From assembly GCA_033812735.1 (NCBI GenBank), contig JAPXTA010000109.1, positions 1 through 17,962 on the forward strand: 17,962 nucleotides of DNA. Reading direction: 5' to 3'. The notes under the pieces are model-generated. The model searched no databases. It saw only the letters and a program-made list of their open reading frames with translations, and was not told the origin of the DNA. The position numbers and the translations under genes are program-made. Positions 7,276 to 16,132 of this stretch are shown here, in pieces; positions within the stretch are counted from its first letter, which is position 1, and every line of letters begins with the position of its first letter. Source of the DNA: JABFRJ01 sp033812735. Lineage in GTDB: Bacteria; Pseudomonadota; Alphaproteobacteria; Rhizobiales; Hyphomicrobiaceae.

Positions 7276-7782
7276 TCAGCTCGGCTTCTCCGATTTCGGC
7301 ACGAACTTCAGCGCGACGCCGTTCATGCAATAGCGCAATCCCGTCGGCTTCGGGCCGTCGTCGAAGACGTGTCCCAAATGGCCACCGCAGCGGCTGCAAT
7401 GGACTTCTGTACGGGTCATCCACAGGGTTCGATCGACCGTGGTACCGATGGCCTTGTCGAGCGGCGCCCAGAAGCTCGGCCAGCCGGTCGTGCTGTCGTA
7501 CTTCGTCTCCGACGAGAACAGTGGCAAGTCGCAGCCGGCGCAATTGTACATGCCGGGGCTGTAGATCTTGTCGAGGGGGCTCGAGCCCGCGTACTCCGTG
7601 CCATGCTTTCGGAGCACGTAGTACTGTTCCGGTGTCAGGATGCGCTTCCACTCCTCGTCGGTCTTGGTAACTTCGAAGGTCTTGCGGGGGCCCTGGGCAT
7701 TGCTCCGGCTTGGCCATAGGCCGCCGCCGGCCGCGGCCAGAAGGGCGGCGAGGGACGTGATGGTGGAGCGTCGGTCAAGCAT
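7276..7782 (-). CDS. msrB: Peptide methionine (R)-S-oxide reductase MsrB, exported
   Basis: Reduces the R-epimer of methionine sulfoxide in proteins. It is 168 residues long and starts with MLDRRSTITSLAALLAAAGG, a twin-arginine-like n-region and hydrophobic core, with cleavage likely around SNAQ (27-30); Tat or Sec export is inferred. The zinc site is formed by Cys81-x2-Cys84 and Cys129-x2-Cys132. TGWPSFW (99-105) and RYCMNG (150-155) hold the substrate pocket and the catalytic Cys152. ATG 7782 has AAGGG (7790-7794) 7 bases upstream; a start 27 bases earlier in frame lacks such a site. msrA follows on the same strand, so both sulfoxide epimers would be repaired outside the cytoplasm by one operon. 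The electron donor is not encoded here. Confidence 0.93.
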   Translation of the reverse strand: MLDRRSTITSLAALLAAAGGGLWPSRSNAQGPRKTFEVTKTDEEWKRILTPEQYYVLRKHGTEYAGSSPLDKIYSPGMYNCAGCDLPLFSSETKYDSTTGWPSFWAPLDKAIGTTVDRTLWMTRTEVHCSRCGGHLGHVFDDGPKPTGLRYCMNGVALKFVPKSEKPS

Positions 7783-8102
7783 GATCGATCCCTTCGGTCT
7801 CAGTGTCATGTCCGGGTTTCGGACCGGCCCGGATCTTCGTTACCTGACATTCTCGTGTAGAGGCTTTGCTACGGTTAGCCTGACAGCGCAGATCTTTGAA
7901 CCCTCTTGACGCCGTCGAGAGGCCGCTTGCCGTTCACAGGTGCGTCAAACCGCAAATCAGGACGTGTCCGCCGCAGCCATCCGTCCAACTTTGAAAGCCC
8001 CGGCTGTTCTGGTAAGGAGATCGTGTTGCACCGCGAAGATGTCGAAAGACACCCGGTCGATCGCCGCCCCAAGCGGATTTCCCATACCGAGGCCGCACCG
8101 TC
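7783..8102. other. Divergent intergenic region, msrB / 2-hydroxyacid dehydrogenase
   Basis: A 320-base gap that must hold the promoters of both neighbours. I could not identify convincing -35/-10 pairs. Near msrB there is an inverted repeat, TCCGGG (7811-7816) and CCCGGA (7828-7833), which would lie in the 5' leader or act as an operator. An AAGGAG at about 8014-8019 is followed by GTG and TTG codons, but neither is in frame with the dehydrogenase and the short frame looks non-coding. Confidence 0.4.
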
Positions 8103-9098
8103 ATGCCGAATTCGAAGAAGCCGCTCGTCATCGTCACCCGCCGCCTGCCGGACGTGGTGGAAACCCGTATGCGGGAGCTCTTCAACGCCAAACTCAATAT
8201 CGACGACAAGGCCATGGGGCAGGCGCAGCTCATCGAGGCGGCGAAGTCGGCGGAGGTTCTGGTCCCGACCGTGACCGACCGGATCGACCGCGCTGTGCTT
8301 TCGCAGGCGGGCCCGCAACTCAAGCTCATCGCGAACTTCGGCACCGGCGTCGACAACATCGATCTCGATACCGCGCGCAACCGGGGCATCATTGTCACCA
8401 ATACGCCGGGCGTTCTCACCGAAGATACCGCCGACATGACGATGGCGTTGATACTCGCGGTGCCGCGGCGGCTGGCCGAGGGGACTGCGTTCATGCGCAA
8501 TCCCAAGTCGCATTGGGATGGCTGGTCGCCGACCTGGATGCTCGGCCACCGCATCTTCGGCAAGCGGCTCGGCATCGTCGGCATGGGGCGGATCGGCCAG
8601 GCCGTCGCCCGCCGTGCGAAGGCGTTCGGCTTGCAGATCCACTACCACAACCGGCGGCGCGTCAACGAAGAGCTGGAACAGGAACTGGAGGCAACCTACT
8701 GGGAGAGCCTCGACCAGATGATCTCGCGGATGGACATCGTGTCGATCAACTGCCCGCACACGCCAGCGACGTTCCATCTTCTGTCGGCGCGGAGATTGAA
8801 GCTGCTGAAGCCGTCAGCCTATATCGTCAACACCGCGCGCGGCGAGGTGATCGACGAGAACGAGCTGGCGCGCCTGATCGAAGCCGGGGCGATCGCCGGC
8901 GCCGGTCTCGACGTGTTCGAACACGAGCCGGCCGTCAATCCGAAGCTGTTGGCGTCGGACCGCGTCGTTGCTCTGCCGCACATGGGCTCGGCGACGATCG
9001 AGGGCCGCGTCGACATGGGCGAGAAGGTCATTATCAACATCAAGACCTTCCTCGACGGCCACAGCCCGCCTGATCGCGTCCATCCTGCGATGTTCTGA
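8103..9098 (+). CDS. D-2-hydroxyacid dehydrogenase (glyoxylate/hydroxypyruvate reductase type)
   Basis: A 331-residue NAD(P)-dependent dehydrogenase of the D-isomer-specific 2-hydroxyacid family, cytoplasmic, close in style to glyoxylate reductase/D-glycerate dehydrogenase (GyaR/GRHPR). The substrate loop NFGTGVDNID is at 78-87 and the Rossmann motif GMGRIG at 160-165. The arginine cluster HNRRR at 182-186, just after the second beta strand, suggests NADPH preference. The catalytic residues are Arg246 (NTARGEV), Glu275 (FEHEP) and His293 (LPHMGSAT). It would reduce glyoxylate or hydroxypyruvate to glycolate or glycerate, for example in serine-cycle or photorespiratory-type metabolism; the exact substrate is inferred. 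The ribosome site before ATG 8103 is weak. A strong hairpin follows the stop. Confidence 0.9.
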   Translation: MPNSKKPLVIVTRRLPDVVETRMRELFNAKLNIDDKAMGQAQLIEAAKSAEVLVPTVTDRIDRAVLSQAGPQLKLIANFGTGVDNIDLDTARNRGIIVTNTPGVLTEDTADMTMALILAVPRRLAEGTAFMRNPKSHWDGWSPTWMLGHRIFGKRLGIVGMGRIGQAVARRAKAFGLQIHYHNRRRVNEELEQELEATYWESLDQMISRMDIVSINCPHTPATFHLLSARRLKLLKPSAYIVNTARGEVIDENELARLIEAGAIAGAGLDVFEHEPAVNPKLLASDRVVALPHMGSATIEGRVDMGEKVIINIKTFLDGHSPPDRVHPAMF

Positions 9099-9126
9099 GG
9101 ACCGGCCGTATCGGCCAAAATACAGC

Positions 9127-9152
9127 GGGGCCGGATCGCAAGATCCGGCCCC
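9127..9152. terminator. Bidirectional hairpin terminator
   Basis: A perfect 11-bp stem, GGGGCCGGATC (9127-9137) with GATCCGGCCCC (9142-9152), is closed by a GCAA (GNRA) tetraloop. It is followed by ATTTCGTT on the + strand and TATTTTGG shortly after on the - strand. It lies between the convergent dehydrogenase (stop 9098) and RTX gene (stop 9170), so it can end both transcripts. Confidence 0.8.
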
Positions 9153-9169
9153 ATTTCGTTCGAGCGTCT

Positions 9170-10204
9170 TCACAGGATGAAGTCGTTGGTGGTGAGCAGG
9201 CCGTTGTTGACGGAGCCGGGTCCGCTGATTGTCAGCGAGAAATCGGCGATGCTGTCGCCGTTCATGTCGCCGGACACAAGATAGTTGCGCTGGAAATCAT
9301 CGCCGCTCGACGGCGTCAACTCACGGACCAGGATCGCCCCCGCCGTGCCGTCGAACTGACCGAACGCGGTGGTGAAGTGGAACGCTTGATTGCCAGCAAC
9401 AGCGGGGTTGGCGTCGATGGCCGAGAAGTCGATCTTGTCGACGCCAAATTCAAACTTCTGGATCTTGTCGCCGGTCGTACCGAGGCCGATCTCCGTCGTC
9501 GCATTGAACACGAATGTGTCGGTCGCGCCGTCACCGCGGCTGAACGGGTTGTTGGTGAAGCCGCTCATGATGTCGGTGCCTTTGCCGCCGATAATTGTGT
9601 CGGCGCCGGCGCCTGCCACGATGACGTCGTTGCCATCGCGCCCTTCGAGGCGGTTGTCCTCTCCATCGCCGGTGATCTTGTCATTGCCCTGCGAGCCAAT
9701 GGCGTTCTCGAATCCGCTGAATTTGTCGTCGAGGCGGGCGGCCATCACGAGCCCCTCACCAACCGGCCTTGGCGCGATGACAGTCGTGCCCTGCGACAGA
9801 TTGATCTCGAGCCCGGACGGAATGGCATTGTTGGAGTAGTCGAGCGTGTCATTGCCCTCGCCACCGAAGTACGTGTCAACGCGGTAGTCCACCAGACTTA
9901 CGACCGTGTCGTTGCCATCGCCGGCCTTGACGTAGTCGGTACCATTTCCGGCGTTGATGACGTTGTCGAACTTGTCGCCGATCAGCGTGTCGTCGAATGC
10001 CGACCCAGTGACGTTCTCGATGTTGATGAGAATGTCGCCGTCGGCGTCTCCACCGCGCTGCTTCTCCGCAGTCAGGTCGACCTCGACTGCTTTCGAGGAC
10101 GCAGAGTAATCGACTGTGTCGATGCCATCGCCGCCGTCGATAATGTCTTCTTCCGGGTTCGAGCGCAGGATGTTGTTGAAGCGGTTGCCAATGATCGTCG
10201 CCAT
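9170..10204 (-). CDS. RTX calcium-binding protein with serralysin-type C-terminal domain
   Basis: A 344-residue acidic, glycine/aspartate-rich protein, probably secreted by a type I system through an uncleaved C-terminal signal; there is no N-terminal signal peptide. RTX-type nonapeptides of the GGxGxDxUx kind occur at about 24-32, 87-101, 114-122 and, as the longest run, 171-213; they would fold into a parallel beta roll on binding Ca2+. Residues about 225-328 match the serralysin C-terminal domain style: DTFVFN, DKIDFSAIDAN (256-266), GNQAFHF and DMNGDSIADF (313-322). The protein ends in DFIL, fitting type I signals. No zinc-protease HExxH or other catalytic motif is present, so its role (adhesin, matrix or surface protein) is unknown. 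ATG 10204 is chosen because AAGGAG (10212-10217) lies 7 bases upstream; an in-frame TTG at 10231 does not have this. Confidence 0.85.
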   Translation of the reverse strand: MATIIGNRFNNILRSNPEEDIIDGGDGIDTVDYSASSKAVEVDLTAEKQRGGDADGDILINIENVTGSAFDDTLIGDKFDNVINAGNGTDYVKAGDGNDTVVSLVDYRVDTYFGGEGNDTLDYSNNAIPSGLEINLSQGTTVIAPRPVGEGLVMAARLDDKFSGFENAIGSQGNDKITGDGEDNRLEGRDGNDVIVAGAGADTIIGGKGTDIMSGFTNNPFSRGDGATDTFVFNATTEIGLGTTGDKIQKFEFGVDKIDFSAIDANPAVAGNQAFHFTTAFGQFDGTAGAILVRELTPSSGDDFQRNYLVSGDMNGDSIADFSLTISGPGSVNNGLLTTNDFIL

Positions 10205-10211
10205 GCTTGGT

Positions 10212-10217
10212 CTCCTT
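10212..10217 (-). promoter_or_regulatory. Ribosome binding site deciding the RTX gene start
   Basis: A full AAGGAG lies 7 bases before ATG 10204. It rules against the longer frame beginning at TTG 10231, because the extra residues would be encoded over this site. Confidence 0.75.
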
Positions 10218-10300
10218 GATAGGCAGGCCAACCATCAGCCTGCTGCAGGACACCATCGAATTGGCGGTTGGAATCTTCAGTGCTGCGCGGCACATACAGA

Positions 10301-10333
10301 AAAGGCCCGGAAACGCTGGGTTCCCGAGCCTTT
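10301..10333 (-). terminator. Intrinsic terminator of ftsH
   Basis: On the minus strand, AAAGGCTCGGGAA pairs with TTTCCGGGCCTTT in a 13-bp stem (two G-T wobbles) around a 7-base loop, and TTTTCTGT starts with the last bases of the stem. It begins 22 bases after the ftsH stop. This makes the downstream RTX gene a separate transcript, whose promoter should lie in 10205-10300. Confidence 0.8.
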
Positions 10334-10355
10334 GTCTTCGATATGATTGAGCCGA

Positions 10356-12281
<1,926 letters not shown>

Positions 12282-12412
12282 GATTGCCCTTTTGGGTTCA
12301 ACGGCTTAGCGCCGATGAGCCCGATCTGGATCACACCTTCGAGAGAGCCTTTGGAGCCCGCCGCACGGGGTGAGAAGCGTAAGTTTACCCTAGACCCGTC
12401 ACCGTCAGGTTT

Positions 12413-12441
12413 AAATAGGGATGTGCAGGATGTTTGCCAAG
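12413..12441 (-). promoter_or_regulatory. Putative RpoH (sigma32) heat-shock promoter of ftsH
   Basis: On the minus strand CTTG (12441-12438) is followed by an 18-base spacer and CCTATTT (12419-12413). This fits the alphaproteobacterial heat-shock consensus CTTG-N17/18-CYTATNTNNG at every fixed position except the last G, which is A here. Transcription would start roughly 120 bases before the ftsH ATG. ftsH is a known heat-shock gene and FtsH degrades RpoH in several bacteria, so the position makes sense. No start-site data are available here. Confidence 0.6.
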
Positions 12442-12454
12442 TTGAGCTGTCCGG

Positions 12455-13846
12455 TCATTTGCCGCCGGGCGACATGGCCGCCGGTGCCAGTGAAAATGGA
12501 ACGCGCACCAGTTCGACTTGGACCATTCCCTTGCTGATGGCGGCCGGAAAAATGCCTAGCTGCGGGATGGCGGTGCCGACATTCGGAAAGGTCAACGCTG
12601 GCAGCGACCATAGAACGCGCGCAGGAACGCCATCCGGCAGCAGCCCGGCATAGGTCCCCCGCAGCCGCGCCAAGCCGTCCTTACCGAGAGGCCCGATTGT
12701 CGCTGGGCCGGGCGCGTCAGGGGCCAGGTGGACCATATAGCGATTGTCCCATTGCGATCGTGTGCCGGGGGCCACTGGCAGAGCCGCAATCGTCTGCGGG
12801 ACCGGGGCTTTGCGACGATGGCCGATGGGCTCTCGCATGATGGTGATTTTGCCGGCTACGGCACGAACGGCAGCCCCATGAAGGGTAAAGCCCCGGCGCA
12901 TCGGCGAGGATGAGTTGCAGAGGCCGTCGCAAGCATGTTCCAACGCCGACAACGGCGGTAGCGTTCCTTCGCCTCCCAGCGCTTGGATCAAGGGACCTAC
13001 GATCCGGACTTGGAGTTCGGGGGGGAGTGCCGTAAGCCATGCCCCACTCAAAACCGCGTAGCCGAGTGGGCTCATCCGGACGTTGCCACCGGCGTGATCG
13101 ACCTCCCGCTTTGCCGCCCATTCGAGAGCAAACTTGGCACGTGCGGCGCGGTTGGCCGTGAGCGTCACGGCTTTGTCGGTCAGTCCGAGTTCCTCCAGCG
13201 CCTGGCGTGCCTGACGCCAGCGAATGCGCTCGAACGCCGGATTGTCGTTGCTCGGATCATCGATCCATGCCGCGCCAATGGTGAGCAGACAAGCGCGCAG
13301 ATCGGCACGAGATTGGGCAAGGAGTGGACGATAGTGCACCAATTTTCCGACGGGGCGGGCTTCTGCCATGCCGGCCAAGCCGTCGATCCCGGAGCCGCGA
13401 GCGAGGCGCATCAGGACCGTTTCCGCTTGATCGTCACGGGTATGAGCGGTGGCGAAAGCAGAGATGCCGTTGGCGGTGCAGTAGTCGCAGATCAGGCGGT
13501 ATCGCGCCTCGCGTGCGGCGGCCTGGATACCGGTATCGGGATGTGGCCCGTTCCAATGCAGCGTCACATGGCGTGCAAAGCCGATCGCTTTGGCCATGCC
13601 GCGGACCTGAGCTGCTTCTGCAGCGGATTCGGTTCGCAGCCGGTGATCGACGGTGATGATGGTGACTGCGTCAAAGAGGGACGGATCGCGACGGGCGCGC
13701 ACGCCGGCGAGGTGCATGAGTGCGACCGAATCCGAGCCGCCGGACACGGCAAGCGCGATGCGATCATGGCGCGCCAGCATGTGATCGAGTGATGCCGCGA
13801 GCGGACCTGAGGCAAGATCTTCCGGCCGTGCCCCGTCCGCCGGCAT
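12455..13846 (-). CDS. tilS: tRNA(Ile)-lysidine synthase TilS
   Basis: Attaches lysine to C34 of the CAU-anticodon isoleucine tRNA, changing its charging from Met to Ile and its reading to AUA; cytoplasmic and essential in most bacteria. It has 463 residues. The PP-loop ATP motif SGGSDS is at 35-40, followed by a TVDHRLR segment and the ATAHTRDDQAETVLMRL motif of the catalytic core. The tail (about 310-460) is a divergent C-terminal region as often seen in alphaproteobacteria. ATG 13846 overlaps the cpoB TGA by one base (TGATG); the preceding GTG at 13849 is also possible and would overlap by 4. Translation is probably coupled to cpoB. Confidence 0.95.
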   Translation of the reverse strand: MPADGARPEDLASGPLAASLDHMLARHDRIALAVSGGSDSVALMHLAGVRARRDPSLFDAVTIITVDHRLRTESAAEAAQVRGMAKAIGFARHVTLHWNGPHPDTGIQAAAREARYRLICDYCTANGISAFATAHTRDDQAETVLMRLARGSGIDGLAGMAEARPVGKLVHYRPLLAQSRADLRACLLTIGAAWIDDPSNDNPAFERIRWRQARQALEELGLTDKAVTLTANRAARAKFALEWAAKREVDHAGGNVRMSPLGYAVLSGAWLTALPPELQVRIVGPLIQALGGEGTLPPLSALEHACDGLCNSSSPMRRGFTLHGAAVRAVAGKITIMREPIGHRRKAPVPQTIAALPVAPGTRSQWDNRYMVHLAPDAPGPATIGPLGKDGLARLRGTYAGLLPDGVPARVLWSLPALTFPNVGTAIPQLGIFPAAISKGMVQVELVRVPFSLAPAAMSPGGK

Positions 13847-14841
13847 CACACGCAGCCGAGGCGGCGGCGCTCACTATCGGCGCGGCTCTTGACGTTGACC
13901 GGTGCGTTTGGAAACTTCACAGAGAGTTCCGAATAGGACGAGCATGCCGCGTCCCTCTGGCCCAAGCGATCGAGCGACATCGCGAGTTTCAGCAAGCTGT
14001 CGGGAGCCTTTACGCTGCGGCCGTAGGTTTGATAGCCCTTCAGGAAGGCGTTTGCCGCAGGCTTGAACTGGCCGCGCACGAAGTAGGTCTCGCCAAGCCA
14101 GTATTGCGCATTACCGGCGAGTTGGTCATTCGGGAAGCGCTGCAAGAACTCATTGAAGGCAGCTTCCGCGGCTGGATAGTCTTGCTGCAAAAGATGACCG
14201 TAGGCTGCCTCGTAAAGTTGTTTTGCGCTCGCATCGCTGGCGGTTGCTTGCGGGAACGCCGGAGTTGGCGCGGGTCCGGCCGGTGATTGCGGCGAGGCGA
14301 TGATCTGGCCGATCGGGTCGCGGTCGGACGTGACGGTCGTTGAACCGAAGCTTGGTGGCGGCGCGGCGGCGGCGGCCGGCCCGGTCGCTGGTGGACGGCC
14401 TGATGATGCGCCCTGGGCTCGCAACTGTTGCGTCAGTTGCTCGACCTGTTGCTGGAGTGCGCGGATCTGTTGCTCCATGGCGGACATGCGGGTCTCGTCG
14501 CCCGAACTCATGGGCGTGGCGCGTCCTTGTGCCGGCGAGCCGGCATTGCCACCCCGGGCGAGCGATTCGAGCGTGCCCATCGTCACCTGCATATCGACGA
14601 ACTGCTCCTCGAGCTGCTCGACGCGCTGACGCAGGCCGCCGTCCGATGTTGCGGCACCTTGGGCCGCTGCCTCGCCAGATTGTTTCGGCTGGGGTGCTTG
14701 TTTGGCGGATGTTGCGGTCTTGGGGGCTGGTTGCTGGGCCATCGCGGGCGAAGCTACGAAAGCGGCGGCAGCAAAAGCAACCAGTGCCGTCCCGGCTATA
14801 CCGGCCAGCGACAGGCAATGCAGACGGTCGGCACGGATCAT
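13846..14841 (-). CDS. cpoB: Tol-Pal system protein CpoB (YbgF)
   Basis: Periplasmic Tol-Pal partner that in E. coli links outer-membrane constriction to peptidoglycan synthesis. From ATG 14841 it is 331 residues. A Sec signal with a long alanine-rich core ends at SPAMAQ (31-36). Two predicted coiled-coil segments, 68-95 and 115-145, are split by a glycine/proline linker, giving the N-terminal trimerisation region. Residues about 205-325 form TPR repeats (AAYGHLLQQDYPAAEAAFNE and QYWLGETYFVRGQFKPAANA). The frame is open to ATG 14982, which overlaps the previous stop, but this would bury the signal peptide 47 residues inside, so 14841 is chosen; GTG 14847 is an alternative. tilS overlaps its stop. 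Confidence 0.92.
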   Translation of the reverse strand: MIRADRLHCLSLAGIAGTALVAFAAAAFVASPAMAQQPAPKTATSAKQAPQPKQSGEAAAQGAATSDGGLRQRVEQLEEQFVDMQVTMGTLESLARGGNAGSPAQGRATPMSSGDETRMSAMEQQIRALQQQVEQLTQQLRAQGASSGRPPATGPAAAAAPPPSFGSTTVTSDRDPIGQIIASPQSPAGPAPTPAFPQATASDASAKQLYEAAYGHLLQQDYPAAEAAFNEFLQRFPNDQLAGNAQYWLGETYFVRGQFKPAANAFLKGYQTYGRSVKAPDSLLKLAMSLDRLGQRDAACSSYSELSVKFPNAPVNVKSRADSERRRLGCV

Positions 14842-14921
14842 CTTCACAGCGTCCTCATGGCCTTTGCAGGCTCGTTCATACTCATAGCGGCTGACACGTT
14901 CGCCGTCACCCGACTCAGCGC

Positions 14922-14967
14922 CTGCCGCTTTCCCGGCAGACTTCAAACGAGCCCGTTCGGATGTCAA
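14922..14967 (-). promoter_or_regulatory. Spacer before cpoB: -35-like box and hairpin
   Basis: In the 140-base gap between the Pal-like gene and cpoB, the minus strand has TTGACA (14967-14962), a perfect -35 match, but only a poor -10 at 17 bases (GAAGTC). Downstream, CTGCCG and CGGCAG form a perfect 6-bp stem (14922-14939) with a GGAAAG loop and no T-tract. A separate promoter or leader element for cpoB-tilS is possible but weakly supported. Confidence 0.3.
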
Positions 14968-14981
14968 CGAGAGCGGCCTCA

Positions 14982-15983
14982 TCAACGCGACGTCGCCAGG
15001 GTCACGCGGCTGATGGTGGTGAGGACGAGCCGGTTCTGATTGGCGCAGGCCGGCGTTTTGCAGTCGGTCACAGGTTTGTCGCGACCGAGCGCCAAAACTT
15101 CGATGCGATACGGCTCGACGCCGAATTCAACGAGCTTCGCCTTGACCGCCTCTGCACGACGGCGCGAAAGTTCATGGTTGAAGTCGCGATTGCCACCGTC
15201 ATCGGCGTGGCCCTCGACCACCACGCTGACGCCGGGATTGCGCTTCAACCAGTTCGATTGCGCTTCGAGGCCGACCCGCGCGCGCGTGCCGAATTCCGCA
15301 CTACCTTCGGTGAAGAAGATGCGGTCGCCGGCCGAGTTGCGAAACTCGTCGCGCAGGAAGTCGATGGCTTTCGCCGTGGGATTAGCCTGGACGCCCGGCG
15401 GTATTGGTGGCGCAACGGGTGACGGCAGCGGATAGTCCGGCCGTGATCGGTTCGCCCGCGGGTCTTCCGGCTGGCGAACCGGGGCATAGCCGCCGGACGC
15501 CTGCAATCCCGACGGCTTGCCTGAAGGCGGGTTTGCCGACGGCGCCAGTGGCGGCAAGCCTACTTGCGGTAGAGCGGGCGTTGCGAGCTGACTTGCCAGC
15601 TTCTCGTAGACTGTCCGCAAGTCGCGGCGGGCAACCTCGATGAGGTGGCTTTCCGGATAGCGCATCAGCAGGAGTTCAAGGCGGTTGCGGGCATCCTGAA
15701 GATGGCCGCGATCGATGCTTTTTTGCGCATCGCCGAAGAGGCGGGCCGCTTCGGCCTGCTCCCGCGCGTGTCTCACGTCGGCCTCGGCCATGGGAGGTTG
15801 TGCGGTCTCAGCCGGGGACGATCTTCCGAACCAGCTATCGGCCCGTTGGGCGGAAGCTACTGAGAGGGTGCCATCGAGCAATTGGGCAGCCGCATGGGCG
15901 AGACCCAGGGCGAGCGCCCAAGCGACCACCCGCGAGCGTTCAGCGCCCGCCGTCTTTTGACAAACTATTGCTGGTCGGACCAT
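14982..15983 (-). CDS. Pal-like OmpA-domain protein with TPR-like N-terminal region, no lipobox
   Basis: Occupies the place of pal, immediately before cpoB. From ATG 15983 it has 333 residues, roughly twice a normal Pal. A signal-peptide core (about 19-35) leads to SVASAQ (41-46), a signal peptidase I site; no lipobox cysteine follows, unlike classical Pal. Residues about 70-130 (LFGDAQKSIDRGHLQDARNR, LLLMRYPESHL) look like TPR units of the CpoB/BamD kind. A proline-rich linker spans 135-200. The OmpA C-terminal domain covers 205-322, with VVVEGHADD (254-262) and N-x2-LS-x2-RA-x2-V (269-280), the peptidoglycan diaminopimelate-binding motif. Cys308 and Cys313 may form a disulfide. The start is uncertain: GTG 16028 is the longest option. 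Confidence 0.8.
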   Translation of the reverse strand: MVRPAIVCQKTAGAERSRVVAWALALGLAHAAAQLLDGTLSVASAQRADSWFGRSSPAETAQPPMAEADVRHAREQAEAARLFGDAQKSIDRGHLQDARNRLELLLMRYPESHLIEVARRDLRTVYEKLASQLATPALPQVGLPPLAPSANPPSGKPSGLQASGGYAPVRQPEDPRANRSRPDYPLPSPVAPPIPPGVQANPTAKAIDFLRDEFRNSAGDRIFFTEGSAEFGTRARVGLEAQSNWLKRNPGVSVVVEGHADDGGNRDFNHELSRRRAEAVKAKLVEFGVEPYRIEVLALGRDKPVTDCKTPACANQNRLVLTTISRVTLATSR

Positions 15984-16028
15984 TCGCCGCCGTACCCGTG
16001 GCCTCGCTTGTGGCGTCGAAGTCGCCAC

Positions 16029-16132
16029 AGCATTGGGGCGGAACTAGGGAGTTTGGGACACACGGCCCGTGACGGGTGGGGTTTGCCGTGACAGTGTAGC
16101 CGCCAAACAACTGCTTCGGAACGACAGGTCAC
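16029..16132. promoter_or_regulatory. Divergent spacer, Pal-like gene / TRAP permease
   Basis: Roughly 104 to 150 bases, depending on the Pal-like start, must contain both promoters. It has CACGG-C-CCGTG (16061-16071), a palindrome, and the heptamer CCGTGAC twice (16067-16073 and 16086-16092, 19 bases apart). These could be operator half-sites; I cannot assign a regulator or promoter boxes. Confidence 0.3.

Noticed and set aside
7244..7717. Extension of msrA upstream by 158 codons
   Set aside because: It overlaps msrB in another frame, and the signal peptide with its ribosome site marks the true msrA start.
9170..10204. Glycine/aspartate repeats in the RTX gene as a DNA repeat array
   Set aside because: The repetition is at protein level with variable codons and spacing; there are no identical DNA units as in CRISPR or tandem repeats.
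12983..13792. 269-codon + strand frame opposite tilS
   Set aside because: Antisense shadow of a gene with a clear PP-loop.
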